Assembly: GCF_934295145.1 (NCBI RefSeq)
Contig: NZ_CAKRAS010000078.1
Coordinates: 1 to 10,771 of the forward strand
Direction: 5' to 3'
DNA: 10,771 nt
Source: an uncultured Eubacterium sp.
GTDB taxonomy: Bacteria > Bacillota > Clostridia > Lachnospirales > Lachnospiraceae
Shown here in pieces: positions 1 through 5,631 of the stretch. Every line of letters starts with the position of its first letter. The stretch's first letter is position 1. A program made the position numbers and the translations under genes. The notes beneath the pieces are model-generated. The model was not told the DNA's origin. It did not search any database and worked only from the letters and a program-made list of their open reading frames with translations.

Positions 1-3
1 TAT

Positions 4-75
4 GGTTCGTTGGTCAAGCGGTTAAGACGTCGCCCTCTCACGGCGAAAACAGGGGTTCGATTCCCCTACGAACTG
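4..75 (+). tRNA. tRNA-Glu (anticodon CTC)
   Basis: This 72-nt cloverleaf decodes GAG. The acceptor arm pairs 4-10 with 68-74, with a G-U at the first pair. The anticodon stem TCGCC/GGCGA holds the loop CTCTCAC, which gives anticodon CTC. The T arm is AGGGG-TTCGATT-CCCCT (51-67), followed by discriminator G75. The D-arm sequence TTGGTCAAGCGGTTAAGAC is typical of bacterial tRNA-Glu. CCA is not encoded. It is chromosomal and lies outside the inserted element. Confidence 0.96.
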
Positions 76-108
76 TTCTGTTTTTTATAAAACAGCCCAA
101 CCCGAAAG

Positions 109-147
109 ATACTGCAGGTAACAGATGTTGCTTGCAGTATTTTTTTT
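109..147 (+). terminator. Intrinsic terminator of the tRNA-Glu transcript
   Basis: A 14-bp stem pairs 109-122 with 127-140 (two G-U pairs) around the tetraloop AGAT. A run of eight T follows at 140-147. It lies 34 nt after the tRNA and points the same way. A shorter 7-bp hairpin at 78-95 (CTGTTTT/AAAACAG) lies between and may be a processing or pausing element. Confidence 0.85.
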
Positions 148-225
148 GTATGGGTGAAGCCCTGTTTTGCGGGTGGCTGAAGTTGCTTCAGATTAAAATA
201 TAAAACTTCCAGTGCCGGTAACAGA

Positions 226-267
226 CCCTTGCGGGGTCAAAGCAAACCACCGGCTAAGCCGGTGGTT
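226..267. repeat. Palindromic intergenic repeat, probable cotJC 3' terminator
   Basis: A perfect 10-bp stem, AACCACCGGC (245-254) with GCCGGTGGTT (258-267), encloses a 3-nt loop. A smaller hairpin, GACCC/GGGTC (about 226-239), lies beside it. The element is 67 bp beyond the cotJC stop, so on the minus strand it could end that transcript, although the T tract after it is poor. GC-rich perfect palindromes of this kind are often dispersed REP-like repeats in Clostridia genomes. Copy number cannot be judged from one window. Confidence 0.5.
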
Positions 268-333
268 GTGATTAAAAAAATGATATTATTATAATTTTAA
301 TAGTCAGATCATGCGAATATTAGTGCTCTGCAG

Positions 334-750
334 TTAGCAGGATGCTTTTACATCAAAATCCGGGTTAAATGCATAGAAGTTCTTGGAATTCAACCGGTCA
401 GTCACGAGACGGAGTCCTTCTCCGAAACGTTGGAAATGAACAATTTCCCGTTCCCGCAGAAAACGGATAGGATCACATACTTCCGGATCTTTGACCAGAC
501 GCAGAATGTTGTCGTAAGTGGTACGTGCTTTCTGCTCCGCAGCCAAATCTTCAAAGAGATCTGTGATGGCATCACCTTTTGACTGATATTCGCAGGCATT
601 GTGCGGAATACCGCCGGCAGCCATTGGCCAGAGACCAAGGGTATGATCCACGTAGTAGGCGTCAAATCCACTTTTTTGGATTTCTTCCGGTGTCAGATCT
701 TGCGTTAACTGACGGACGATGGCACAGATCATTTCCATATGCGCAAGCTC
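334..750 (-). pseudogene. cotJC: 3' part of cotJC (manganese-catalase-type spore coat protein), split by the element
   Basis: CotJC is a ferritin-like, manganese-catalase-family protein of the spore coat, made in the mother cell. The remaining 138 or so codons match the family closely: HMEMICAIV, YVDHTLGLWP, KGDAITDLFEDLAAEQKART, then FLREREIVHFQRFGEGLR and the C-terminal NFYAFNPDFD. The metal-ligand segments AAEQKAR and IVHF are intact, and the stop at 334-336 looks natural. Reading upstream, family similarity runs through the codons for E-L-A-H (739-750) and then stops. The next codons are AAT, GCG and an in-frame TGA at 757-759. About the first 65-70 residues are missing and should lie beyond the far end of the element. 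An ATG at 738 is an internal Met and has no ribosome binding site, so this is a severed gene and not a short one. Excision of the element should restore it. Confidence 0.88.
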
Positions 751-760
751 ATTCGCTCAT
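739..760. other. Host-element junction (attL or attR) in cotJC
   Basis: Similarity to cotJC ends at the GAG codon (748-750) of the conserved E-x-x-H metal-binding motif. From 751 on the sequence is unrelated, and the recombinase gene follows about 100 bp inside. Large serine recombinases cross over at a 2-bp core inside short attB/attP sites, so the crossover probably lies within or next to 741-753. The exact core cannot be fixed without the other junction. Confidence 0.7.
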
Positions 761-850
761 ACATGATGGAAGTGATTATTTTTGCACAAAAGTAGGAGAT
801 TACAGGCAGAAAAAGCCTTAATACAGTAAAATAATGCCTGCGCCCAAAGA

Positions 851-2437
851 TCACAGGCGCAGGTAGATATCCAGTTCAAAGGGATTGGCAACGAATCGCC
901 CGATACCAGGCTTGGATTCACTGGAATTGTGATATATGATTTTTTCAATGCAGGATTTGAGGAGTAAGTTCATTTCCGATGCTGAAATATCTGTATCTTC
1001 AAATTTAGACAGGCAGTCAGAAAATCGGGAAACCCGTTCCTGGTAATCAACTTCCGGCGGCATGGTATCTTTTGCCCGCTGGATGGAAAGCTGCACTTCG
1101 CAGATCTGTTCCTGCAGCTTGGCATTTCTGGAAGCATATTCTTCTTTGGTATAAATCCCATCTTCGTAAGCATCTTTCTGACGCAGATCCTTATCCTTTA
1201 ATTTCGCCAGATCCTGTTCCAGATTCCGGATGATATTCTCATGGATCCGGACAATATTCCCTTCATCATTCTGTAATTTAATTTCAAAATCATCCACCGT
1301 CTTTGATAATATTTCTTTTACACGTTTCACAAAAGCACTATATTGTACCGATTTTGTATGGCAGATGCGTTGATTTGGACAGATCATGCTTTCTGACCGG
1401 CGGGGAACTTTGCTCCGGTAGTTTGTAAACTGCTTGAGGGCCATGGAACGTCCACATCCGGCAGTTCCACAAAAGACCAGCCCGGCGAACGGGTTTCGCA
1501 GTTCATGGTCGCGTTTTACCTTTGGAGATTTTCCACGGCGCTGTGCAATGGCATAAAAAGTTTCCTGATCAAGAATGGCAGGATGCTTGCCTGGCACCAG
1601 TATATAGTCTGTTCCGCGGTTGGTAGGACGGGATTTTACAATCTGGCCATCCTGCATTGTTTTGATTGTTTTAAAATGATTCCAGCGTATCATTCCGATA
1701 TAAACCGGATTGGATAAAATATCACTGATGGCAGCAGGAGACCAGTGATCAGATTTTAATGGTTTGATTCCAAGAGAATCCAAATGCGCAGCTATCCGTG
1801 TGAATCCATTTCCCGCAAGGTAGAGTTGCGCCATCATTCTGACAGCGTCAGCCTGCTCCGGAACGATTTCAAGCGTGTGTGCGGTATCTTTTCCACTGCC
1901 GGTTTTAATCTTGCGATATCCGTAAGGAGCGATGCTCCCGATGTAGTTTCCCTGTTTGACAGATGCCAGCCGCCCACGGTTCAGAATCTTCTTGGTATAT
2001 TCCAGATAATCATTTCCCCTGGTCAGTTCCATTTCAAAAAACTTTCGGTCGTACTCGTCAGAGAGGTCATAAGTTTTCGGTGGAGTAAGGACCAGAGTAT
2101 TTGTATACCGAAATGCATTGATAATGCGTCCGCAGTCCTCCAGATCACCACGGGAGAGACGCTGTGGCTCAATGACCAGCACACCTTTGATCTGACCGCT
2201 TTCAAGGTATTTCATGACGCTTTGCATAACCGGACGGTCCGCAATGGTTTCCCCGGAAACAACTTCCCGGAAAATCTGTTCTTCCGGAATGGTGGATCCG
2301 AAAGAGGAGAGAGCATATTCCTGGAGCTGCCGCTCATGCCGAGCCAGGACTTCTTCCACAGTCATATACGGATCATCTGATCGGGATTTGCGCAGATACA
2401 TGAGAATTTCATTGATAGAGATATTTGTTTCCTGCAT
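851..2437 (-). CDS. Large serine recombinase (integrase) of the element
   Basis: This 528-aa enzyme should catalyse site-specific integration and excision through a 5'-phosphoserine link. The N-terminal resolvase domain (about 10-155) has the motif YLRKSRSD with the likely nucleophile Ser18. ERQL (35-38), DRPVMQ (67-72) and QRLSRGDLED (92-101) follow. The recombinase domain (about 165-300) includes IGSIAPYGYRK and SNPVYIGMIRW. A zinc ribbon has ligand candidates Cys323, Cys328, Cys353 and Cys359. The long charged helix after it (about 385-465) is the coiled coil that controls synapsis in this family. Length and domain order are complete. The start at 2437 has AGGAGG 8 nt upstream. Its stop is about 100 bp from the cotJC junction, the normal place for an integrase. 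Excision would need a directionality factor, which I cannot identify in this window. Confidence 0.95.
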   Translation of the reverse strand: MQETNISINEILMYLRKSRSDDPYMTVEEVLARHERQLQEYALSSFGSTIPEEQIFREVVSGETIADRPVMQSVMKYLESGQIKGVLVIEPQRLSRGDLEDCGRIINAFRYTNTLVLTPPKTYDLSDEYDRKFFEMELTRGNDYLEYTKKILNRGRLASVKQGNYIGSIAPYGYRKIKTGSGKDTAHTLEIVPEQADAVRMMAQLYLAGNGFTRIAAHLDSLGIKPLKSDHWSPAAISDILSNPVYIGMIRWNHFKTIKTMQDGQIVKSRPTNRGTDYILVPGKHPAILDQETFYAIAQRRGKSPKVKRDHELRNPFAGLVFCGTAGCGRSMALKQFTNYRSKVPRRSESMICPNQRICHTKSVQYSAFVKRVKEILSKTVDDFEIKLQNDEGNIVRIHENIIRNLEQDLAKLKDKDLRQKDAYEDGIYTKEEYASRNAKLQEQICEVQLSIQRAKDTMPPEVDYQERVSRFSDCLSKFEDTDISASEMNLLLKSCIEKIIYHNSSESKPGIGRFVANPFELDIYLRL

Positions 2438-2486
2438 GTCATCATCCTCCTAAGTAAAAATATGTAAAAATGGGTATAAAAATAAC

Positions 2487-2615
2487 AGCCAGCGGGGAAC
2501 AGGTGTTCCGCTTGCGAAGCTGTTCCGAAGATGATACAATATTTTTGCGAATTTGGAGTATCATTTTCGGATGTTATTCCTTGCCGGTTCCTGTTGGTAG
2601 CAGGAGCCGGTTTTT
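2487..2615 (+). other. Structured non-coding segment ending in a plus-strand terminator
   Basis: Between the recombinase and the next gene are several strong inverted repeats. GGAACA-GG-TGTTCC (about 2493-2506) competes with pairing of the same GGAACAG to a later CTGTTCC. CCGAAGATGATAC (2525-2537) pairs with 2558-2570 over 13 bp with one G-T. A 10-bp stem (2584-2593 with 2601-2610) is followed by TTTTT, an intrinsic terminator on the plus strand. No convincing plus-strand promoter is seen upstream; TATAAA near 2475 has no good -35. It may be a small RNA, the recombinase leader read on the other strand, or recombinase-binding DNA. Confidence 0.45.
2584..2615 (+). terminator. Intrinsic terminator, plus strand
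   Basis: CCGGTTCCTG (2584-2593) pairs with CAGGAGCCGG (2601-2610), with one G-T pair and a 7-nt loop, followed by five T. No plus-strand gene precedes it. It therefore implies either an untranslated plus-strand RNA or protection of the recombinase gene from antisense transcription. Confidence 0.65.
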
Positions 2616-2637
2616 ACATATTTTTTGAATTCATTTG

Positions 2638-2665
2638 TTGACTTTTTCACAAAAATTGATATAAT
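2638..2665 (+). promoter_or_regulatory. Consensus sigma-A promoter for a very short RNA
   Basis: TTGACT (2638-2643), a 16-bp spacer and a perfect TATAAT (2660-2665). Transcription would start near 2672-2674 and meet a terminator hairpin immediately. No plus-strand coding sequence lies downstream. Confidence 0.7.
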
Positions 2666-2672
2666 AATATTG

Positions 2673-2713
2673 AACCACTGAAAACGCGAATGCGTCGTAG
2701 GTGGTGTTTTTTT
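2673..2713 (+). ncRNA. Putative ~40-nt RNA consisting of a terminator-like hairpin
   Basis: Starting about 7 nt after the TATAAT, ACCACT (2674-2679) pairs with A(G)GTGGT (2699-2705). A nested ACGC-GAAT-GCGT hairpin lies at 2684-2695. Seven T follow (2707-2713). The predicted RNA would be about 40 nt and nothing but hairpin. Its 3' end overlaps the stop codon of the convergent DUF3800 gene, so it would be antisense to the last bases of that mRNA. It could be a regulator, a decoy, or a promoter-attenuator remnant. The function is unknown. Confidence 0.45.
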
Positions 2714-3497
2714 ATTTTGGATAAATTACTAATCCATATTTTTCTGAACTTGCTTTAGTGTTTAAAATGCCATTACTTTCAAATGTTGCCATTACTTGTC
2801 CGACAAAAGTTCTATCAATTAATTTTGCAACTCTATTTGGTAAATCTTGATGTTCATATCTTGTTTTATAGTACAAGTGTACAAAATATGATATGAAATC
2901 ACAAATTTGTATGAAATGCGATTCCTTAGAGTCTTTGTCTAAAACATCTTCAATCATATTTTTAATCGGTTTATTGATATAACCACCAAATTGAGATTGA
3001 ATAGGGTTATAGGCTCTTATTGCACGCGCAGTTTTTCGCATTGGTGCAATTCGACCACGATCTGTGATAATAAGAAAATTCCAGTTACCTTTACTGTCAT
3101 TTTCAATACGTTGAATATTATAAGTTAAAGCTCTCTCCAGTATTGGATATTCCGTACTGTGAATGTTTGATTTGTCAATAATAACATTGATAACGGAGAT
3201 ATCCAAAGTGGATATAAAAACTGTATATGCTTTTAAAATTTCAATCTTTTGCTCTTTAGTCCAGTTATAGGAACGATAGGGATTTTTATCTGTCAAAAAG
3301 TGCTTTGTGTGCATTTCCTGACTTGTATGAAATCCATATGTTGATTTTAATTCTTTTCGGAATTCTTTGATTTTATTATAGTTACTTTGCCATGAATTGC
3401 TAGCCATGTAAATACTTGTCAAAATGAAGTCGCGGCTAGAGCTAGTATTTAAACCGTCATCGCCAGTTTCATCGCAATATACAATTTGTGTATCCAT
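2712..3497 (-). CDS. DUF3800 domain protein
   Basis: This is a 261-aa protein of the DUF3800 family, which is common in mobile elements and has no settled function. The family hallmarks are visible. The N-terminal strand is IVYCDETGDDG with Asp9-Glu10, and EMHTKHF follows at 61-67. There are acidic residues in NVIIDKS (Asp108) and ITDRGR (Asp146), and the closing motif is IQICDFISYFV (Asp200). Regularly spaced acidic residues at strand ends suggest a metal-dependent RNase-H-like nuclease fold, but that is inference. I chose the ATG at 3497 because AAGGAGG lies about 5 nt upstream; a longer frame back to 3551 lacks such a site. GC is clearly lower than in the recombinase. It probably belongs to the element's accessory block rather than its core. 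Confidence 0.85.
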   Translation of the reverse strand: MDTQIVYCDETGDDGLNTSSSRDFILTSIYMASNSWQSNYNKIKEFRKELKSTYGFHTSQEMHTKHFLTDKNPYRSYNWTKEQKIEILKAYTVFISTLDISVINVIIDKSNIHSTEYPILERALTYNIQRIENDSKGNWNFLIITDRGRIAPMRKTARAIRAYNPIQSQFGGYINKPIKNMIEDVLDKDSKESHFIQICDFISYFVHLYYKTRYEHQDLPNRVAKLIDRTFVGQVMATFESNGILNTKASSEKYGLVIYPK

Positions 3498-3580
3498 AAT
3501 TGCCTCCTTGTGTTTTACTATATTTGTAAATATTTTCTCTATGAAGAACAAAACATTATGAAGATTTTTATTTGATCGTG

Positions 3581-3766
3581 TTAAACATCTTCACATTCAC
3601 TAAGTTCTTCCCAGTCCTCATAGTTGCCAGAACGTTTCAGATAATCGTGGCCACCGTCAACAGATACAGCTCCACATTTGCAGGTTACAAAATCATGTCG
3701 ATTTTTGCTTTCTATAATTTCACCGCATTTTTTGCAACGGACTTTGTTACTTATAATTCGTTCCAT
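3581..3766 (-). CDS. Small zinc-ribbon protein
   Basis: A 61-aa soluble protein with ligand pairs Cys11-x-x-Cys14 (CKKCG) and Cys29-x-Cys31 (CKCG), which should bind one zinc. The remainder is conserved-looking and acidic: FVTCKCGAVSVDGGHDYLKR, then a Glu/Asp-rich tail ending ECEDV. I know similar small proteins (CxxC...CKCG, VDGG-D-YLRR) from Firmicutes phages and mobile elements, where their function is unknown. AAGGAGC stands 6 nt before the ATG at 3766. It lies 83 bp upstream of the DUF3800 start on the same strand and may share its transcript. The acidic tail fits a protein partner or DNA mimic, but nothing proves this. Confidence 0.85.
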   Translation of the reverse strand: MERIISNKVRCKKCGEIIESKNRHDFVTCKCGAVSVDGGHDYLKRSGNYEDWEELSECEDV

Positions 3767-3799
3767 GATAGCTCCTTTCTGATCAGTCGGTAGTTTAAA

Positions 3800-3827
3800 T
3801 TGACATTTAAAGCATATTTGCTATAAT
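3800..3827 (+). promoter_or_regulatory. Promoter of the antisense (antitoxin) RNA
   Basis: Perfect TTGACA (3800-3805), 16-bp spacer, perfect TATAAT (3822-3827). The start is expected near 3834. It is one of the strongest promoters in the window, and it drives no protein-coding gene on the plus strand. Confidence 0.85.
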
Positions 3828-3833
3828 ATACTT

Positions 3834-3938
3834 AACAGGAAAGCTGGAAGGTGAATGCACCTCACCCGCCCGGCGAAAATCAATTTAATTTACGAAAAAT
3901 AGTCGTCGACTTTCTCAGGGTCAGGACGGCTATTTTTT
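3834..3938 (+). ncRNA. Type I antitoxin RNA, convergent with the small toxin gene
   Basis: About 105 nt, from the consensus promoter to a strong terminator. Its 5' part carries ATGCACCTCACCCG (3855-3868). This is a direct repeat of the plus-strand sequence ATGCACCACCTCCG (4014-4027), so the RNA can pair with the toxin's ribosome binding site and start. Its 3' end overlaps the end of the toxin mRNA in antisense at the shared terminator. Convergent genes, dispersed direct repeats and a common bidirectional terminator are the layout of the pAD1 par (fst/RNA II) type I systems. It has no open frame with a ribosome binding site. Confidence 0.75.
3895..3938. terminator. Shared bidirectional terminator of toxin mRNA and antitoxin RNA
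   Basis: AATAGTCGTC (3898-3907) pairs with GACGGCTATT (3925-3934), a 10-bp stem with one G-T, and a GAC/GTC pair lies inside the loop. Six T follow on the plus strand (3933-3938) and five on the minus strand (3899-3895). The toxin stop codon (3930-3932) sits inside the stem. Confidence 0.85.
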
Positions 3939-4013
3939 ATGCGTATAACTCAGTATTGCAACAATCAGTACCGCAACGAATACCATCAGCTGTAATTCCT
4001 CATATGTACTCAT
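3930..4013 (-). CDS. Fst/TxpA-like (Hol_Tox) small membrane toxin of a type I TA system
   Basis: This is a 27-aa peptide, too short for routine gene calling. It starts MSTYEELQLM, typical of the 'putative holin-like toxin' (Hol_Tox) family related to TxpA. One membrane helix follows (about residues 9-23: LMVFVAVLIVAILSY), and the end is basic, THKK. Such peptides insert in the inner membrane and depolarise it when overproduced. GGAGG at 4026-4022 precedes the ATG at 4013. That site overlaps a small hairpin, TCCGA/TCGGA (4024-4038), which would limit translation. A strong convergent antisense RNA faces it. I see no clear promoter for the toxin in 4040-4130, so it may be transcribed from upstream, possibly with the DUF4041 gene. 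It would stabilise the element, as par does for plasmids. Confidence 0.82.
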   Translation of the reverse strand: MSTYEELQLMVFVAVLIVAILSYTHKK

Positions 4014-4061
4014 ATGCACCACCTCCGACAGGCTCGGACGGGTGCAGCACGTCCTCCAGCT
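4014..4061 (-). promoter_or_regulatory. Toxin mRNA leader with sequestered ribosome binding site and repeats
   Basis: On the minus strand the leader reads AGCTGGAGGACGTGCTGCACC, then a TCCGA-GCCTG-TCGGA hairpin whose 3' arm contains part of the GGAGG site. The first block resembles the 5' end of the antitoxin RNA (AGCTGGAAGGTGAATGCACC, 3842-3861), so the toxin gene is flanked by imperfect inverted copies. The GGAGGTGGTGCAT next to the start is complementary, with a short bulge, to ATGCACCTC in the antitoxin. Confidence 0.6.
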
Positions 4062-4096
4062 CCCCTGGTAAATATATTATTCAGTTTTTCATTGTT

Positions 4097-4119
4097 CCCC
4101 CGCCCATAGGGAGCGGGGG
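4097..4119. repeat. GC-rich hairpin between the DUF4041 gene and the toxin leader
   Basis: CCCCCGC (4097-4103) pairs with GCGGGGG (4113-4119), with further C-G pairs around a bulged A. It begins 12 bp after the DUF4041 stop in the direction of transcription. No T run follows on the minus strand, so it is a weak terminator at best. It may protect mRNA 3' ends or separate the gene from the toxin. Confidence 0.5.
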
Positions 4120-4130
4120 AGTGAAAAAAA

Positions 4131-5549
4131 TTATTTATTCTCTGAATGAAGAATATTAAGTGTTTGCCGATATTCTTCTGCAACAGGTACTCTTGTAAAG
4201 GTTACTGTATTATTGAAGTTTTCTTTTACAACTTTTTCAATTTCATCTAAGCTGACATGGAAAAATTCTTTTTTCAAGTTTACACGATTGACGCTGTTCT
4301 TTTCAAAATGTTTATGTAAAGTATTTTCAAGTTCTGGAGCATTGTCAGAGAATATCATTGCATGTACATCAAATGAAAAAGGAACAGATGCGCTACTTAA
4401 TTCTTTTATTCTGTCCATTGGCTCTAAACGTCTGGTCATTCCAATTTTGTAAATATCCTCACCAAATGAACCAATATTAGAAATGACATAGACGTATCCA
4501 GCGCGTGCATTTGCTTCGCGCTCTAATACAGTATTTTTTTCTTCCTCAAGCTGTTTTAATTTAGCTTCAAGTTCACGAATTTTATCAACGTACAATTGCT
4601 TTTCAACATCGCTGGAAGATTTTTGCATATATGCCAGAAGTTTTTTTACTTCGTTATTACATTGTGTCTGATCTTTTTCTAATTTAGCCTTTTGACGTTC
4701 GATTTCACGACGAACTTTTTCTTCTTCAAGCATTTGTTCTTTGATTGCTTTTTGCTGTTCACGTTCCTGCTCTTTCTTTAATTCGAAAGTATAAACCAGA
4801 TTTAATTCTTCTAATTTCATTTCTAACATTTTATTATTGAGGGCAATACCATCTACAGAAAAAATTTTATTTAATGATTCAAATGATCTGGAAACTTTGT
4901 TTCGAACGGAATCAACATTTTTGTAGGTTAACCCTAATAGTAAATTGTCACATTCAGCATTGAAGCAACGAAGAAGTTGTTTTTTGTTGTCATTAACTTC
5001 CTTTTTTGAACCATCTGAGGTAACAATAAAAGCATCTCCTGATTTGATAAAATCTTGCTCTTCGGTTTTTTGAATTGATAATTTGTTTTTACATTCTTCA
5101 GAAGTTAAACCATCATAATTAGAAAAGTTGTAGTGCTTAACTAACATATCACCTTCCAGACTTTTGATTTCTGATTTCAAAGATGCAACTTCTGTGCGTA
5201 GCGCGGATAATTTTTGCTTTTCATTCAAGGATTTTTCTTGATAATCATTTTTCTGGTTTTCAAAATCATTTCGGCATGCAGTTTCCTTATCTGCATATTG
5301 CTTTTCTAAGGCAGAGCACTTATTTTGATATTCAATATTGAGATTTTGAATATTGGCAGATGCTTGATCTGCTTCTCCATACAAAGTAAGGAGTTGCTTA
5401 TTAGCTTTTGATTGTAAAATTGTGCATATTATTCCAATGATTGGGAAAATAAAAAACGGTGGAAGAGCAAAAGCTATAATTGTTGGAAAAAACATAATAG
5501 CGATAAACCAGGTTTGTAAGTACCATTTTCGATTGTTTTTTGAAATCAT
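4131..5549 (-). CDS. Membrane-anchored DUF4041 protein with C-terminal GIY-YIG (T5orf172/MUG113) domain
   Basis: A 472-aa protein. Residues 7-46 hold two hydrophobic helices (WFIAIMFFPTIIAFALPPFF, then IFPIIGIICTIL), which anchor it in the membrane. A coiled coil (about 50-135) comes next, then the DUF4041 region with YNFSNYDGLTSEECKNKL and VDSVRNKVSRSFESLNKIF (about 135-255). A second Glu/Lys/Gln-rich coiled coil spans about 255-350. From 351 a GIY-YIG-type domain begins: GYVYVISN, then IYKIGMTRR (about 366-374) and PELENTLHKHF (about 405-415), the canonical Tyr/Gly/Arg/Glu signature. The family is frequent in phages and mobile elements. A nuclease or DNA-binding role is likely, the precise job unknown. 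ATG 5549 is preferred over 5588 because AAGGAGA precedes it at normal spacing. It is AT-rich. Confidence 0.88.
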   Translation of the reverse strand: MISKNNRKWYLQTWFIAIMFFPTIIAFALPPFFIFPIIGIICTILQSKANKQLLTLYGEADQASANIQNLNIEYQNKCSALEKQYADKETACRNDFENQKNDYQEKSLNEKQKLSALRTEVASLKSEIKSLEGDMLVKHYNFSNYDGLTSEECKNKLSIQKTEEQDFIKSGDAFIVTSDGSKKEVNDNKKQLLRCFNAECDNLLLGLTYKNVDSVRNKVSRSFESLNKIFSVDGIALNNKMLEMKLEELNLVYTFELKKEQEREQQKAIKEQMLEEEKVRREIERQKAKLEKDQTQCNNEVKKLLAYMQKSSSDVEKQLYVDKIRELEAKLKQLEEEKNTVLEREANARAGYVYVISNIGSFGEDIYKIGMTRRLEPMDRIKELSSASVPFSFDVHAMIFSDNAPELENTLHKHFEKNSVNRVNLKKEFFHVSLDEIEKVVKENFNNTVTFTRVPVAEEYRQTLNILHSENK

Positions 5550-5631
5550 AATAATTCTCCTTTTGTAAAATATAAAATGCCGTAGCAAATTACCATAAAT
5601 TGTAATTGATAGTAATGGCAGTATAAAAAAA

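Noticed and set aside
4..75. tRNA-Glu as the attachment site of the element
   Set aside because: The tRNA is complete, and cotJC sequence lies between it and the element. The junction is clearly inside cotJC, and the enzyme is a serine recombinase, not the tyrosine type that usually targets tRNA genes.
334..738. A complete 134-aa gene starting at ATG 738
   Set aside because: Family similarity continues upstream of this Met (E-L-A-H) to the junction and no ribosome binding site precedes it, so it is an internal codon of a split gene.
803..840. Terminator after the recombinase gene (CAGGCA/TGCCTG, and AGGC/GCCT)
   Set aside because: Stems are only 4-6 bp, with large loops and no following T run on the minus strand. 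The area may instead hold recombinase-binding sequence.
1784..2380. Long plus-strand frame (198 codons) inside the recombinase gene
   Set aside because: It lies opposite a well-supported recombinase frame, has no ribosome binding site, and its product resembles no family.
3851..4159. 102-codon plus-strand frame across the toxin-antitoxin region
   Set aside because: No suitable ribosome binding site. It crosses the terminator, the toxin gene and a GC-rich hairpin, all explained better as a type I TA locus.
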